Source: Gemmataceae bacterium (GTDB lineage Bacteria; Planctomycetota; Planctomycetia; Gemmatales; Gemmataceae). From it: DNA of 64,000 nucleotides. Numbering within the stretch: the first letter of the stretch is position 1; each line of letters starts with the position of its first letter. The stretch is from NCBI GenBank assembly GCA_009692005.1, contig SHZZ01000002.1, positions 124,001-188,000 of the forward strand, given 5' to 3'. Below, piece by piece: positions 28,893 through 38,193 of the stretch. The translations under genes and the position numbers were made by a program. The notes beneath the pieces are model-generated. The model had not been told where the DNA came from. It saw nothing but the letters and a program-made list of their open reading frames with translations, and searched no databases.

Positions 28893-29957
28893 ATGAAGTT
28901 TGACACATGGATGACTTGGACTAACTTGGTCCTCCTTCTCGGTTGGGCGGGAGTTTTCCTTGCCCTTCCTCGAAGGGAAGGGAAATTGCGTTTGTTGATT
29001 TCTTTTCCTGTGCTGCTCGGCTGCCTGGGAGCTGGGTTGACCCTTTACTTTCGGGAATACCGGTTTAATATTGAAACCCTGCTATTTCTTTTTTTTGCTC
29101 TCGGGGCCATTGTCGGGGGGGCGGGATTGGTCCTCTCCGCCAGCCCGGCTCGCGGCGCCATGAGTTTCACCATGGCCGTTATTTCCACCGGGGGTATTTT
29201 TCTCTTGTTGGCCGCGCCATTTGTCATGGCTGCCACCATTATTGTCTACGCTGGCGCCATCATTGTTACCTTCCTGTTCCTTTTGATGCTTGCCCGCCAG
29301 AATGGAAGCGACCTTTCAGATCAAGAGTCCCGCGATCCTTTGCTGGCTTCCTTGGCCGGTTTCCTGTTCATGGCAACGATGACAAATATTCTCCTGGATG
29401 CCTTCCCCGGTTCGACCGGAGCGGTTGCCAATCAATTGCAGGCCTTGGTGAAAGAGACCATCGAAATCGGGAAAATGAACGATCTGCAAGCCTTACGGGA
29501 AAAGGCGGGGGCAGGTGAAGGCAGTTTGTTATCGCGCTATAAAGCGGCGTTTGGCGGCAGCGGGTATTGGGTGGAGCGCATCGAAACCGATATCCAAAAA
29601 TCAGGAAGGTTCTCCTTCACGCAAGCCAAAGACCTCAAAGAGGTCAAGTTGGCGCTTACGGGGCTGGAGGGGATTGCCAACGATTTTCTTTACGACCGGA
29701 ATTTCCTCCATCCACCAAGAATTAAGGGGCACGCTCTCTCCACGCTGAGTGGAACTGACCCGAGCTTGCCAATTTCGGAAATCCGTAAGGATGCTAGCGG
29801 AAAGCCAGCCATGCCCGCCGAAAACTCCGCTTTTATTGGTCGCTCATTGTTTTCCGATTACTTGTTATCCGTGGAGTTGGCGGGTTTGCTCCTTTTGGCG
29901 GCTACCATCGGGGCGATCCTCATCGCGAAAAACCCCAGTGCGAGGGCCAACCCATGA
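28893..29957 (+). CDS. nuoJ: NADH-quinone oxidoreductase subunit J, expanded
   Basis: 354 residues, about twice the usual 165-200. Canonical NuoJ segments are present: helix at about 60-84, ATIIVYAGAIIVTFLFLLML (115-134) with the pi-bulge helix, and the last helix LFSDYLLSVELAGLLLLAATIGAI (319-342). Extra parts: two hydrophobic segments at the N-terminus (about 10-25 and 34-52) and a polar segment of about 145 residues (170-314) before the last helix, partly helical and charged. ATG at 28893 has GGAAGAG upstream; a GTG lies 6 bases earlier. Overlaps nuoK as ATGA. Confidence 0.9.
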   Translation: MKFDTWMTWTNLVLLLGWAGVFLALPRREGKLRLLISFPVLLGCLGAGLTLYFREYRFNIETLLFLFFALGAIVGGAGLVLSASPARGAMSFTMAVISTGGIFLLLAAPFVMAATIIVYAGAIIVTFLFLLMLARQNGSDLSDQESRDPLLASLAGFLFMATMTNILLDAFPGSTGAVANQLQALVKETIEIGKMNDLQALREKAGAGEGSLLSRYKAAFGGSGYWVERIETDIQKSGRFSFTQAKDLKEVKLALTGLEGIANDFLYDRNFLHPPRIKGHALSTLSGTDPSLPISEIRKDASGKPAMPAENSAFIGRSLFSDYLLSVELAGLLLLAATIGAILIAKNPSARANP

Positions 29958-30382
29958 GCCCCATTGATTTGAAAGCTTACCTGGTCCTTGGCGCCATTTT
30001 GTTTGGTTTGGGCCTGGTTGGATTCTTGACTCGAAGAAACATGATCATTATGTTTCTCAGCGCGGAATTAATGTTGCAAGGAGTGGCGGTGGATTTTCTC
30101 GCTTTTGGCCGTTTCCGTGGCAACTGGCAAGGTCAGTCGTTTGTGTTATTCATTCTCACCGTTGCCGCCTGTGAAGCTGCCATTGCCATGGGATTGGTTT
30201 ACACCCTTTACCGGCTGAAAAACTCATTGGATTCGGGAAAATGGAGCGACCTGCGTGAAGAGGGCTTGGATTCTCCGGATGATTTAGAAGGCGCCTGGGC
30301 TCCGGCGGAGAAACCCGATTACCCAGTTCTACCCCTGGCTGGCATCAAACCTCAAAGCGGCGAGGAAACCAGCCATGTATGA
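29954..30382 (+). CDS. nuoK: NADH-quinone oxidoreductase subunit K with C-terminal extension
   Basis: 142 residues; usual length about 100. Three membrane helices with the family features: GLVGFLTRRNMIIMFLSAELMLQGV containing the conserved membrane Glu (about 36), and a second conserved Glu in ACEAAIAMGL (about 72). After residue 95 comes an acidic, Pro-containing polar extension of about 45 residues not found in most NuoK. Overlaps nuoJ by four bases and nuoL by eight. Confidence 0.93.
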   Translation: MSPIDLKAYLVLGAILFGLGLVGFLTRRNMIIMFLSAELMLQGVAVDFLAFGRFRGNWQGQSFVLFILTVAACEAAIAMGLVYTLYRLKNSLDSGKWSDLREEGLDSPDDLEGAWAPAEKPDYPVLPLAGIKPQSGEETSHV

Positions 30383-32381
30383 AACCGCTTCCACTTACCT
30401 GTGGATAATCCCAACCGCCCCTTTCCTGGCGGGGCTGTTGACCTTTATTATTGGTCCGAAATTCCGCAGATATTCCTACCTTCCTTGCATATTGAGCGGA
30501 ATCCTGTCCTTTGTTTGCGCTTTAATAGTTTTCAAGGAAGTTCACTCTGCCACCAAGGCCTTGGACATTGTGAACCCGCCTTCCGTAAGCGTTTCCTATT
30601 TTGAATGGTTTCGCACGGGTGACCCGAATTTAGTTGGAGACGGCTGGCGCAAAGCTGGTGGCCTGCGCGCGGAATTTAGCCTTCGCCTCGACCCATTATC
30701 CGCTTCCATGGCCCTGATGGTGTCCTTTTTGGGAACCGTTATTGCCTTTTTTGCCACAGGGTATTTGCGCGACCATCACGGAAAATGCGATCCGGGTTAC
30801 CCCCGATTTTTTGCCGAGGTGGCTCTTTTCCTTGGCTCCATGTTATTGCTGGTTCTTGCGGACAATTTAGTTCTCCTTTACGCAGGTTGGGAAGGCGTTG
30901 GCCTTTGTAGTTACCTGCTGATCGGCTTCTGGTTTGAAAAACCTTCAGCGGCCCGAGCCGCACGCAAGGCGTTTTTAGTCACCCGCCTGGGTGATGTCGC
31001 CTTATTCCTGGGCTTTGCTGTGCTGTGGGTCCATTGCGGTTGCCGCCTTGATTTTGAATCAATTCTCAATCCGGAAAATTTCACGGGTGGCCTAGGGCTT
31101 GCCTGCTTGTTGTTGTTTCTGGGCGCCTGCGGAAAATCGGCGCAATTTCCACTTCATGTCTGGCTTCCGGATGCCATGGAAGGGCCTACCCCCGTTAGCG
31201 CGTTAATTCACGCAGCCACAATGGTTACCGCTGGAGTTTATCTCCTGGCCAGGTTTATGCCCTTGTTTGCTTCGGTTGCCGATGTGCAAATGGCGGTTAC
31301 CGGAATCGCCGCAATTACCAGTTTGATGGCGGCCTGGATTGCCCTTTTTCAAACCGATCTGAAGAGAATCCTGGCCTATTCGACCATGAGCCAGCTTGGC
31401 TACATGTTCATGGCTTTGGGATCAGGCTTCGACAGCAAATCGGGATTGCCTTTTCTGGCTTTTTCAGCGGCGATGTTTCACCTGATGACCCATGCTTTTT
31501 TCAAAGCCCTATTGTTTTTGAGCGCCGGCAGCGTCCTCCATTCCATGCACCATGTGGGCGACCTGCGACGAATCGGCGGGCTGAGAAAAGTCCTGCCCAT
31601 AACCCACCTGGCTTTCTTGTTTGGCGCCTTGGCCTTGGCTGGGGTTCCACCTTTTGCCGGTTTCTGGAGCAAGGACGAAATCTTGTCCGTTGTTCATGCC
31701 GCTTCCGGTCAATCCGCCTTCCCATGGTTTTACATTTTAGTTTGGATCGTGGGGATCTTTACCGCTTTCCTAACCGCGCTCTATACCTTCCGCGCTTATT
31801 TCCTCGTCTTTCACGGTCCCTTGAAACTTCCCGAGGAAGTCCACGGCCAAGCATCCGAGTCCCCGTGGACACTTACTTGCCCTTTAATTATTCTTGCCGT
31901 GTTTGCACTGTTCGCTGGATGGTTGCTGGCCCCGGATTCCATTTTCTCCCTGAGTTCGTTTCTCAGCCATGTCCCGGGTCTTCCCCATGTCCCGCCCCAG
32001 GGGCATGATTGGCTTACCGTTGGCCTGGCCACCTCAGCGGGCCTTGGCGGAGTAGCCCTGGCCTGGTTTAAGTTTGGCAAAAACTCCGGGGTTGTCCCTT
32101 TCGAGGAAAGGACAGGAATCTGGGCAGAATTAGGCAAAAATAAGTTTTATTTCGATGAACTCTTTTCCTTGTTGATCGTGCATCCTCTTCAATGGCTGTT
32201 TCTTCTTTGGAAAGTGCTCGACCACTATTTGTTAGACGGGATTGTGGATTTGCTGGCGCATTTTCCACGACTCCTGGCAGGTGTTTTTAAACCCATGCAA
32301 AATGGTTTGGTGCAATTTTACGCCCTGGCCATGCTGCTTGCCTTGACTGTGTTTCTCCTGGCGCTTTCCAAAACGATGTGA
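30375..32381 (+). CDS. nuoL: NADH-quinone oxidoreductase subunit L (antiporter-like)
   Basis: 668 residues, usual length. Antiporter-like proton channel: WEGVGLCSYLLIGFW with the conserved Glu, GKSAQFPLHVWLPDAMEGPTPVSALIHAATMV with key Lys and His, and LKRILAYSTMSQLGYM. A C-terminal lateral helix region links L to the rest of the membrane arm. Distal proton pump of complex I. Overlaps nuoK and is followed by nuoM after 6 bases. Confidence 0.96.
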   Translation: MYETASTYLWIIPTAPFLAGLLTFIIGPKFRRYSYLPCILSGILSFVCALIVFKEVHSATKALDIVNPPSVSVSYFEWFRTGDPNLVGDGWRKAGGLRAEFSLRLDPLSASMALMVSFLGTVIAFFATGYLRDHHGKCDPGYPRFFAEVALFLGSMLLLVLADNLVLLYAGWEGVGLCSYLLIGFWFEKPSAARAARKAFLVTRLGDVALFLGFAVLWVHCGCRLDFESILNPENFTGGLGLACLLLFLGACGKSAQFPLHVWLPDAMEGPTPVSALIHAATMVTAGVYLLARFMPLFASVADVQMAVTGIAAITSLMAAWIALFQTDLKRILAYSTMSQLGYMFMALGSGFDSKSGLPFLAFSAAMFHLMTHAFFKALLFLSAGSVLHSMHHVGDLRRIGGLRKVLPITHLAFLFGALALAGVPPFAGFWSKDEILSVVHAASGQSAFPWFYILVWIVGIFTAFLTALYTFRAYFLVFHGPLKLPEEVHGQASESPWTLTCPLIILAVFALFAGWLLAPDSIFSLSSFLSHVPGLPHVPPQGHDWLTVGLATSAGLGGVALAWFKFGKNSGVVPFEERTGIWAELGKNKFYFDELFSLLIVHPLQWLFLLWKVLDHYLLDGIVDLLAHFPRLLAGVFKPMQNGLVQFYALAMLLALTVFLLALSKTM

Positions 32382-32387
32382 CAAAAC

Positions 32388-34112
32388 ATGAATTCCCTTG
32401 TGCTCGCAATTTTAATTATCCCGCTGGCTGCTTCAGCCGCCTGTTTTCTATTGCGTAAGGCGGAAGGGTCTATAACCCGTTCAATTGCTCTGGCGGTTTC
32501 ATTGGCGCTGTTGGCGCTTACCTCCAAGATTTCCTGGGATTACTTGGAATTAGTCTCGGGACACTCTCAAATTGTTTCTAAAGGCAATACTTTCGCTCCG
32601 GTGGAAGGCAGCACGGTTATCAAGGAATTGTTTCGCTTCCAGCCTGCCACCGACACCCGGCCGGATGCCGGCGTGATCCGTTTTTACCTTGGAATCGATG
32701 GGTTAAATGTTTTTATTCTTCAACTTACGACCGTTGTTTTCCTCATGGGCGTAATTGCTGGCTGGAAATCGGTCAAGCATAATCCCGGCGCCTACTATGG
32801 GCTTTTGTTCTTCTTGGAATTTTCCACTCTCGGGGCTTTTCTCTCTTTCGACTTGGTTTTCTTTTACATTTTCTTCGAATTAACCATTGTCCCGTTGTTC
32901 TTTTTGATCGGCATGTGGGGCGGACCGAACCGGCAATATGCCGCAAAAAAATTATTCATGTACACCCTGGCTGGCGGGTTAATGACCCTGTTGGGGTTAA
33001 TTGCCCTGGTAACGGCTTTGGGGCAAAACCCAGGCAAGTCTAATACCCCAACCCCGGTGACTTTCAGTATTCCCGATCTGGTTTCCGATTCCATGAAAGC
33101 AAGCGCGTTAGTTAACAATATGGCTCCGGGCGACGAGGGGTTATCCAAACTTGGAACTCCTTCCGGGCATTACGCCAACATGCAAAAATGGATTTTCTTG
33201 GCGCTTATCCTTGGCTTTGCCATTAAAGTCCCGGCGGTTCCTTTTCACACTTGGCAACCGACCGCTTATTTTGAAGCGTCCACTCCTATTACCTTGATCA
33301 TGAGCGGCATCCTGGCCAAGTTGGGCGTTTACGGGTTTTTAAGAATTGTTTTGCCCTTGGTTCCCATGGCAACTATGGACATGGCCTGGTTACTCGGTTG
33401 GTTGGGCGCCATCGGAATCCTGTATGGTGCCGGTTGTGCCATTGCTCAGGATGATTTCAAGAAAATGGCCGCTTATAGCAGTTTGAGCCATCTGGGATTT
33501 TGCCTCATTGGCATCTTCGCACTAAACGAGACGGGCATAACCGGGGGCGTTCTTCAGATGATCAACCACGGGTTAATCACAGGCGCATTGCTTTTCTTAA
33601 TCGCTGGCCTTGGCGACCGTTACGGCACAACGCGGTTGAAAGACCTTGGTGGCCTGGGCGCTCGCCTGAAAGTCTTTGCCGGAATGACCATGTTCTTTTG
33701 CATGTGCGGGGCTGGCTTGCCTTTGCTCAACGGGTTTGTCGGGGAAATCATGGCTTTGTTTGGCATGTTTGATTCCCGCAATCCGGGTTACTCGGGAACT
33801 TGTTTGGCTGCTGCTTCGGCATTTGGCATGGTTTTAGGCGCCTGGTATTTGCTGAATTTCCTGATGAAAGTGTTTTTTGGCCCCGTGGAAGAACCGCCTT
33901 TCCGCAATGAGGAAATTCCAGGAGACCTTAGCCGCATGGAAAAAGCGATCTTGTTCCCCTTGGCCGCTGCATGCCTTTACCTTGGTTGCTTTCCTCAACC
34001 CGTAATTGAAACTATCCGGCCTGAAGTTAGGCTGATTTCAAAAATTGCTAATAACCAGGTAGTATCCCTTGTGAAGGAAGCGGTCGCACCAGCGCTTCCC
34101 AAGAACCGGTGA
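32388..34112 (+). CDS. nuoM: NADH-quinone oxidoreductase subunit M (antiporter-like)
   Basis: 574 residues, somewhat longer than the usual 490-510. Conserved parts: FFELTIVPLFFLIGMWGG with the membrane Glu, KVPAVPFHTWQPTAYFEASTPITLIMSG with Lys/His, and FKKMAAYSSLSHLGF. Extra length lies mostly in the N-terminal loop (about 50-110) and a polar loop near 210-260. Its TGA overlaps the GTG used as nuoN start. Second proton pump. Confidence 0.95.
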   Translation: MNSLVLAILIIPLAASAACFLLRKAEGSITRSIALAVSLALLALTSKISWDYLELVSGHSQIVSKGNTFAPVEGSTVIKELFRFQPATDTRPDAGVIRFYLGIDGLNVFILQLTTVVFLMGVIAGWKSVKHNPGAYYGLLFFLEFSTLGAFLSFDLVFFYIFFELTIVPLFFLIGMWGGPNRQYAAKKLFMYTLAGGLMTLLGLIALVTALGQNPGKSNTPTPVTFSIPDLVSDSMKASALVNNMAPGDEGLSKLGTPSGHYANMQKWIFLALILGFAIKVPAVPFHTWQPTAYFEASTPITLIMSGILAKLGVYGFLRIVLPLVPMATMDMAWLLGWLGAIGILYGAGCAIAQDDFKKMAAYSSLSHLGFCLIGIFALNETGITGGVLQMINHGLITGALLFLIAGLGDRYGTTRLKDLGGLGARLKVFAGMTMFFCMCGAGLPLLNGFVGEIMALFGMFDSRNPGYSGTCLAAASAFGMVLGAWYLLNFLMKVFFGPVEEPPFRNEEIPGDLSRMEKAILFPLAAACLYLGCFPQPVIETIRPEVRLISKIANNQVVSLVKEAVAPALPKNR

Positions 34113-35737
34113 ATATCCAGATGGACAATAGTATCCCCATGGAATTGCTGAAATTTCTTTCACCGGAAGGAACCCTGTTCCTTCTTGCCTCCTTGATACT
34201 TTTAATTGGGCCTTTTTTCCGGGAAAAGGTTTCCTGGCCATTGGTTTCCCTGATTGGGTTCCTGGTTTCTTATCTTCTTTTGTTGATGCAAGCGGGCACC
34301 GCCAGCCCGGGAGATAACCCCTACGCCAGCGTTGTCTTGGGCGGAACACTTTCCAATTTAATTCGGCATTTCTCCCTTGGGGCCGGGATTTTCCTCCTTT
34401 TTCTTTTCTGGGATCGCGATCGGTTTCAACCCGAAACCGTAGGCTTGCTCATGATCTTGGCCGGTGGCAGCTCCATGGTGGGAATGGCCAACGATTTGAC
34501 GGTTTTGTACCTCGGCTTAGAACTCGTCACTATTCCTTCCTACATCCTCTTGTATTGTCATGGCGACTCGAACTCGGCTGAGTCAACCATGAAATATTTC
34601 TTTCTGAGTATTCTGTCGTCGGCTTTCTTGCTGCTGGGAATTGCTTTTCTCTATGGTTTGACCGGTACAACCAATATCGCCGCAATTTCTGACGCCCTTC
34701 TCCTTGCAGATCCTGCCAAATTATTCGGAGCCGATGCTTTGGCAGCTCATCGCTTGCTTCTCATTCCCATTTTGGGAATCCTGGCCGGATTGGGTTTCAA
34801 AATTAGCATGGTACCCTTCCACTTCTACGCTCCCGATGTCTACCAGGGGGCGGGATATCGCATGAGCGCGGTCCTGGCAACCATGCCGAAAATCGCCGGC
34901 TTCGCTGGCTTAATCCGCATCTTTGCGTTTGCCCTGGACCATGGCGGACCTGCCCCAACGGATTTTGCCCGGGACAACATCCCAGTATTGTTTTGGATTT
35001 TGGCTTTTATTTCAATCACCCTGGGTAACCTTCTGGCGTTGTTACAGCGTAACATCCGCAGAATTATGGCTTATTCCAGTATCGCCCACACTGGGTATAT
35101 TCTGGCAGCCTTTGCCGTGGCATCGAAGGCGGCGCCGGACAGCGCCTTTACAGGACTTTCGGCGGCCATGTTTTACCTGATAGTTTATTTCTTCTCCACT
35201 TTTGGGATTTTCGCAATCCTGCATTACTTGGAACAGGGCCGAAAACCGATCCGCGATTGGGACGATCTGGCTGGAACTTCCAAAGATAATCCCGTCTTGG
35301 CGGTCGCCTTGGCGATATTCCTTTTCAGCCTGACCGGGATTCCCCTGACTGGCGGTTTTTTGGCAAAGTTTGCCATTGTTTATTGCTGTGCCAATGTTCC
35401 CTTTACCCTGGATGACCCCGTTTCCTGGGAAAGCCATTACCTTTTTATTCTCCTGGCATTGGTAATTGTTCTCAATGCCGCCGTGGCCGCTTGGTACTAT
35501 TTGAAACTGATTTCCGGTATATTCCTCAAACCCGTGATTTGGCTTGAGGATAAATCTTATTCCTTCAAGCCAGTGCTAATTCCAATCCTGGCCTCCCTTC
35601 TGATCACCGTCGTCCTGGGAATTTATCCTTCGCTGCTTTTGAAACCCAAGGCTTACCAGGAGTTGATCGAAAAAAGGCCGATTGCTCAGGGAGCCGGAAT
35701 TCATGGACCCTTCCAGCTTGCGGACGGGAAACAATAA
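34109..35737 (+). CDS. nuoN: NADH-quinone oxidoreductase subunit N (antiporter-like)
   Basis: 542 residues with the NuoN signatures LGLELVTIPSYILL, the KYFFLSILSSAFLLLGIAFLYG helix, GFKISMVPFHFYAPDVYQGA with Lys and His, and RIMAYSSIAHTGY. Start uncertain: GTG at 34109 overlapping the nuoM stop (GTGA), or ATG at 34121 or 34139, none with a strong ribosome site. Last structural subunit of complex I. The next gene begins inside its 3' end. Confidence 0.93.
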   Translation: MNIQMDNSIPMELLKFLSPEGTLFLLASLILLIGPFFREKVSWPLVSLIGFLVSYLLLLMQAGTASPGDNPYASVVLGGTLSNLIRHFSLGAGIFLLFLFWDRDRFQPETVGLLMILAGGSSMVGMANDLTVLYLGLELVTIPSYILLYCHGDSNSAESTMKYFFLSILSSAFLLLGIAFLYGLTGTTNIAAISDALLLADPAKLFGADALAAHRLLLIPILGILAGLGFKISMVPFHFYAPDVYQGAGYRMSAVLATMPKIAGFAGLIRIFAFALDHGGPAPTDFARDNIPVLFWILAFISITLGNLLALLQRNIRRIMAYSSIAHTGYILAAFAVASKAAPDSAFTGLSAAMFYLIVYFFSTFGIFAILHYLEQGRKPIRDWDDLAGTSKDNPVLAVALAIFLFSLTGIPLTGGFLAKFAIVYCCANVPFTLDDPVSWESHYLFILLALVIVLNAAVAAWYYLKLISGIFLKPVIWLEDKSYSFKPVLIPILASLLITVVLGIYPSLLLKPKAYQELIEKRPIAQGAGIHGPFQLADGKQ

Positions 35738-36725
35738 CCCCTCTGTTGATAGATCAAGTATTGCCTCGCAGGCTCTCCAATGTTTTTTTTCAAAACACCT
35801 GATAGATTCGCGAGTGGAGCAACTCCCTGGAGGCTTAAGCGGGGCCTGGGCCTTCAAAGCAGTCCTTGGTGAAAAACCATTTTGCCTCAAAGGGCACCGG
35901 CTGAATGGAAACCCCGCTCAACTGCAGACAGCGCATGCGATTCAATTGTTGGCCCAGCAACGGAATTTTTCACTACTCCCCAAACTGACATTTACTCCAG
36001 ACGGAAATTCGCTTGTTCTTCACAAGGACAGATTATGGGAACTCATGGAATGGATTCCTGGATCTCCGATCCTGCGAAAAAACCGAACTTTCGCCCACTT
36101 AAAAGCGGGAATGAAAGGGTTAAAAGATTTCCATCATTTTCTCAAGGAAGTAAAAAAGGGGGAATATTTACCACTGCCTGCCTGGGAGGCAAGGGTTGCT
36201 GCTATCCGCAGGCTGGTTCGCAATTTCAATTCTTTAACCCACTCAGGAAAAAAATTCTTGTTGGAACCGACTTTTCTTGAGGACCTTCTGGAAAAGGTAA
36301 AGTGGTGTTGTCATCAATTAGAAGAATCTTTGGTCCAACCGCCTCCGATGACTGCCATTCAATATTGTTGGGGAGATGCCCGGGCGGACAATCTCCTTTT
36401 TCAGGACGAACGGGTGATCGGTTTCATTGATGTCGCCGGGCTGCGCCTGGATGGGGTTGCATCTGACCTGGCCCGCTTCCTTGGGGACTTTTGCCTTGAC
36501 CACCCTGATTGGTTCACTAAAGGGTTGGATTATTACGGAGATATTTCCCTGGAGGAAGTCCGCCTGGTGAGAAAACTGGATGCCATGGGGATCTTGGCCT
36601 CGATCGCCAACTGGTTTGCCTGGATGCAAAAGGGTGAAATACCAGTGGATATACCGGCCATGGAATTTCGCCTGGTGGAATGGTTTGAGCGGTTGGGAAA
36701 ATGGAAAGAGCGGGGGACTTTTTGA
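35703..36725 (+). CDS. APH/choline-kinase-like phosphotransferase
   Basis: 340 residues. Kinase-like fold: nucleotide-lobe segment PFCLKGHR (likely ATP-anchoring Lys), LMEWIPGSP hinge, catalytic loop CWGDARADNLLF (Asp base and Asn), and the metal Asp in GFIDVAGLRLD. Trp in place of His before GD is normal for one branch of this family. The protein starts 35 bases before the nuoN stop with GGAG upstream (ATG 35703), so it is translated with complex I. Substrate unknown; small-molecule kinase is the family rule. The stop lies inside a GC-rich hairpin. Confidence 0.78.
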   Translation: MDPSSLRTGNNNPSVDRSSIASQALQCFFSKHLIDSRVEQLPGGLSGAWAFKAVLGEKPFCLKGHRLNGNPAQLQTAHAIQLLAQQRNFSLLPKLTFTPDGNSLVLHKDRLWELMEWIPGSPILRKNRTFAHLKAGMKGLKDFHHFLKEVKKGEYLPLPAWEARVAAIRRLVRNFNSLTHSGKKFLLEPTFLEDLLEKVKWCCHQLEESLVQPPPMTAIQYCWGDARADNLLFQDERVIGFIDVAGLRLDGVASDLARFLGDFCLDHPDWFTKGLDYYGDISLEEVRLVRKLDAMGILASIANWFAWMQKGEIPVDIPAMEFRLVEWFERLGKWKERGTF

Positions 36726-36736
36726 CCCCCCGCTCT
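36707..36736. terminator. GC-rich hairpin between the convergent kinase and rpsI genes
   Basis: Perfect 10-bp stem, AGAGCGGGGG (36707-36716) with CCCCCGCTCT (36727-36736), 10-base loop. The kinase stop codon (36723-36725) is inside the loop. On the minus strand, after rpsI, the stem is followed by a loose T-rich run (TTTCCATTTT), so it fits best as the rplM-rpsI terminator; on the plus strand no T run follows. Confidence 0.6.
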
Positions 36737-36755
36737 GTTGGATAACTCAAAAAAA

Positions 36756-37214
36756 TTAGCGCTTGCTGAACTGGAAGCTCTTGCGAGCACCCTTGCGCCC
36801 ATACTTTTTCCGTTCTTTCATTCGGCCATCCCGTGTCAAGAACCCGGAATCCCTGAGTTTCTTGGCCAGGGTGACCGGAGGGGTCCCCTCCACTTCCTCA
36901 ACGGTTTTCAAACCGAACATGTTTTTGAGCGCCCTGGCAAGCCCTTGAGACACCGCACCGGCCTGGCCAGAGATCCCGCCACCTTCAACCTTGGCGATGA
37001 CATCAACACCCTTGGTGATATCAGCAAGTTCCAGGGGACCGAGAATAAATCGCTTGTCCTTTTCCTCTGAAAAATACTTTTCCAGCGGCTTTCCATTCAC
37101 CAGGATTTTGCCACTTCCCTCGAATATACGCACGGAGGCAACGGCGGTTTTTCTCCGCCCAACACCCCAGTAATAAACCCTTTTCGCCTTGGTTTCGGCC
37201 ACGGTTCTCTCCAT
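36756..37214 (-). CDS. rpsI: 30S ribosomal protein S9
   Basis: 152 residues; core length about 130 plus a short N-terminal extension. Signatures: YYWGVGRRKTAVASVRI, GGGISGQAGAVSQGLARAL, and the invariant basic end (ERKKYGRKGARKSFQFSKR) whose last Lys-Arg reaches the P-site tRNA. Overlaps the rplM stop by one base (TAATG), the standard rplM-rpsI pair. Confidence 0.98.
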   Translation of the reverse strand: MERTVAETKAKRVYYWGVGRRKTAVASVRIFEGSGKILVNGKPLEKYFSEEKDKRFILGPLELADITKGVDVIAKVEGGGISGQAGAVSQGLARALKNMFGLKTVEEVEGTPPVTLAKKLRDSGFLTRDGRMKERKKYGRKGARKSFQFSKR

Positions 37215-37645
37215 TAAACCTTGAGTTCAATCGGTTGTTGAGCCTGATGGGGATGTTCGCTTCCCGCGTAGATTTTCAATTTCTTTATTTGCTGCCTTCC
37301 CAAAGGCGACCTGGGCATCATTCGCTTTACCGCTTCACGGATAATGCGGTCAGGATGGTTCGCCAACCATTCCTTGGCAGTGGCGGAACGCAAACCGCCA
37401 GGAAAATGGGTGTACCAGCGGTAGGTTTTGGTCGCCATTTTCTTTCCCGTGAAAACCAGTTGGGAGGCGTTCAAAACAACCACGAATTCGCCGGTGTCAT
37501 GATGGGGAGTAAATTGCGGGCGGTGCTTACCCCGCAGAATATTGGCGATTTGAACCGCCAAACGGCCAACGATCTGATTGGCCGCGTCAATGACAAGCCA
37601 CCGTTTAATAGGCTCTTGCCCAGGCTTGGCCAAATAAGTTTTCAT
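37214..37645 (-). CDS. rplM: 50S ribosomal protein L13
   Basis: 143 residues starting at MKTYLAKPG (ATG at 37645; GGAG 9 bases upstream). Frame is open upstream to 37798 but that part has no family similarity. Signatures: RWLVIDAANQIVGRLAVQIANILRGKHRPQFTPHHD, with the later RMMPRSPLGRQQIKKLKIYAGSEHPHQAQ (given by position about 103-131). Large-subunit assembly protein; first gene of the rplM-rpsI operon. Confidence 0.97.
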   Translation of the reverse strand: MKTYLAKPGQEPIKRWLVIDAANQIVGRLAVQIANILRGKHRPQFTPHHDTGEFVVVLNASQLVFTGKKMATKTYRWYTHFPGGLRSATAKEWLANHPDRIIREAVKRMMPRSPLGRQQIKKLKIYAGSEHPHQAQQPIELKV

Positions 37646-38193
37646 AAAAATCACTCCAAACACCAAAGAACCCATTTTATTTTTCAGGGCAGTTTCGTCA
37701 ATGCTGGCGAATAGCCTTTTCACTGTTTCCGGGCCCAAAATGGAAACTAACCTTCTTTTTATATATTTTGGTTGGCAGTTTTTCCATAGGGTTGTCATAA
37801 TAATACATTGTGTGGCTTTGACTTAACAACAAACGGAGCGAAAGTTCTGGGTAAAAAGCGGGGGTTTGGCCCCCAAATGCTAAGGGGTTTTCTCTAAAGG
37901 GGCTGATTTGTTTGCTTTTGTCGCAAGTTTATTAATGGCTTTTCAGCAAAGAATTCAAACCGCTTCCTGTTACCATTTCTGGCCAGAAGGCAAAAGAGAT
38001 TTGTTTTCCTGTTTCTTGTCATTACCTTGTCGGGAGGAAGGATTATTCAAAACAATCCTATGCCCAGCAGGGACCGGGGCAATTATAAACAGAACACCTT
38101 TCTTGCTTGGCTTGGAAGGTGAAACCCTTGGCGTTGTAATTATCCACGACTTTCCTCCAAATGATTCCTTAGGGAATTTCTTTGGGGAAGTTC
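37646..38193. other. Divergent intergenic region between rplM and rny
   Basis: 548 bases, the longest gap in the window. It holds a plausible minus-strand promoter for rplM (37800-37829), a small GC hairpin (GGGGG at 37860-37864 with CCCCC at 37870-37874, no T run), and an open frame at 37908-38204 that looks non-coding. RNase Y in other bacteria is not known for long leaders; a small RNA could be here, but I see nothing specific. Confidence 0.5.
37800..37829 (-). promoter_or_regulatory. Candidate sigma-70 promoter for rplM-rpsI
   Basis: Read on the minus strand: -35 TTGTTA (37829-37824), an 18-base spacer, and -10 TATTAT (37805-37800), 5 of 6 to the -10 consensus. It would give a leader of about 150 bases before the rplM ATG, long enough for a regulatory structure. 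No experimental support; judged from consensus only. Confidence 0.38.

Noticed and set aside
35703-36725. Trp in place of His in the kinase catalytic loop (WGD) as a sign of inactivity
   Set aside because: A known branch of the family naturally has WGD; Asp and Asn are intact.
37860-37874. GGGGG/CCCCC hairpin as a terminator
   Set aside because: Only 5 base pairs, no T run, and it lies upstream of both genes.
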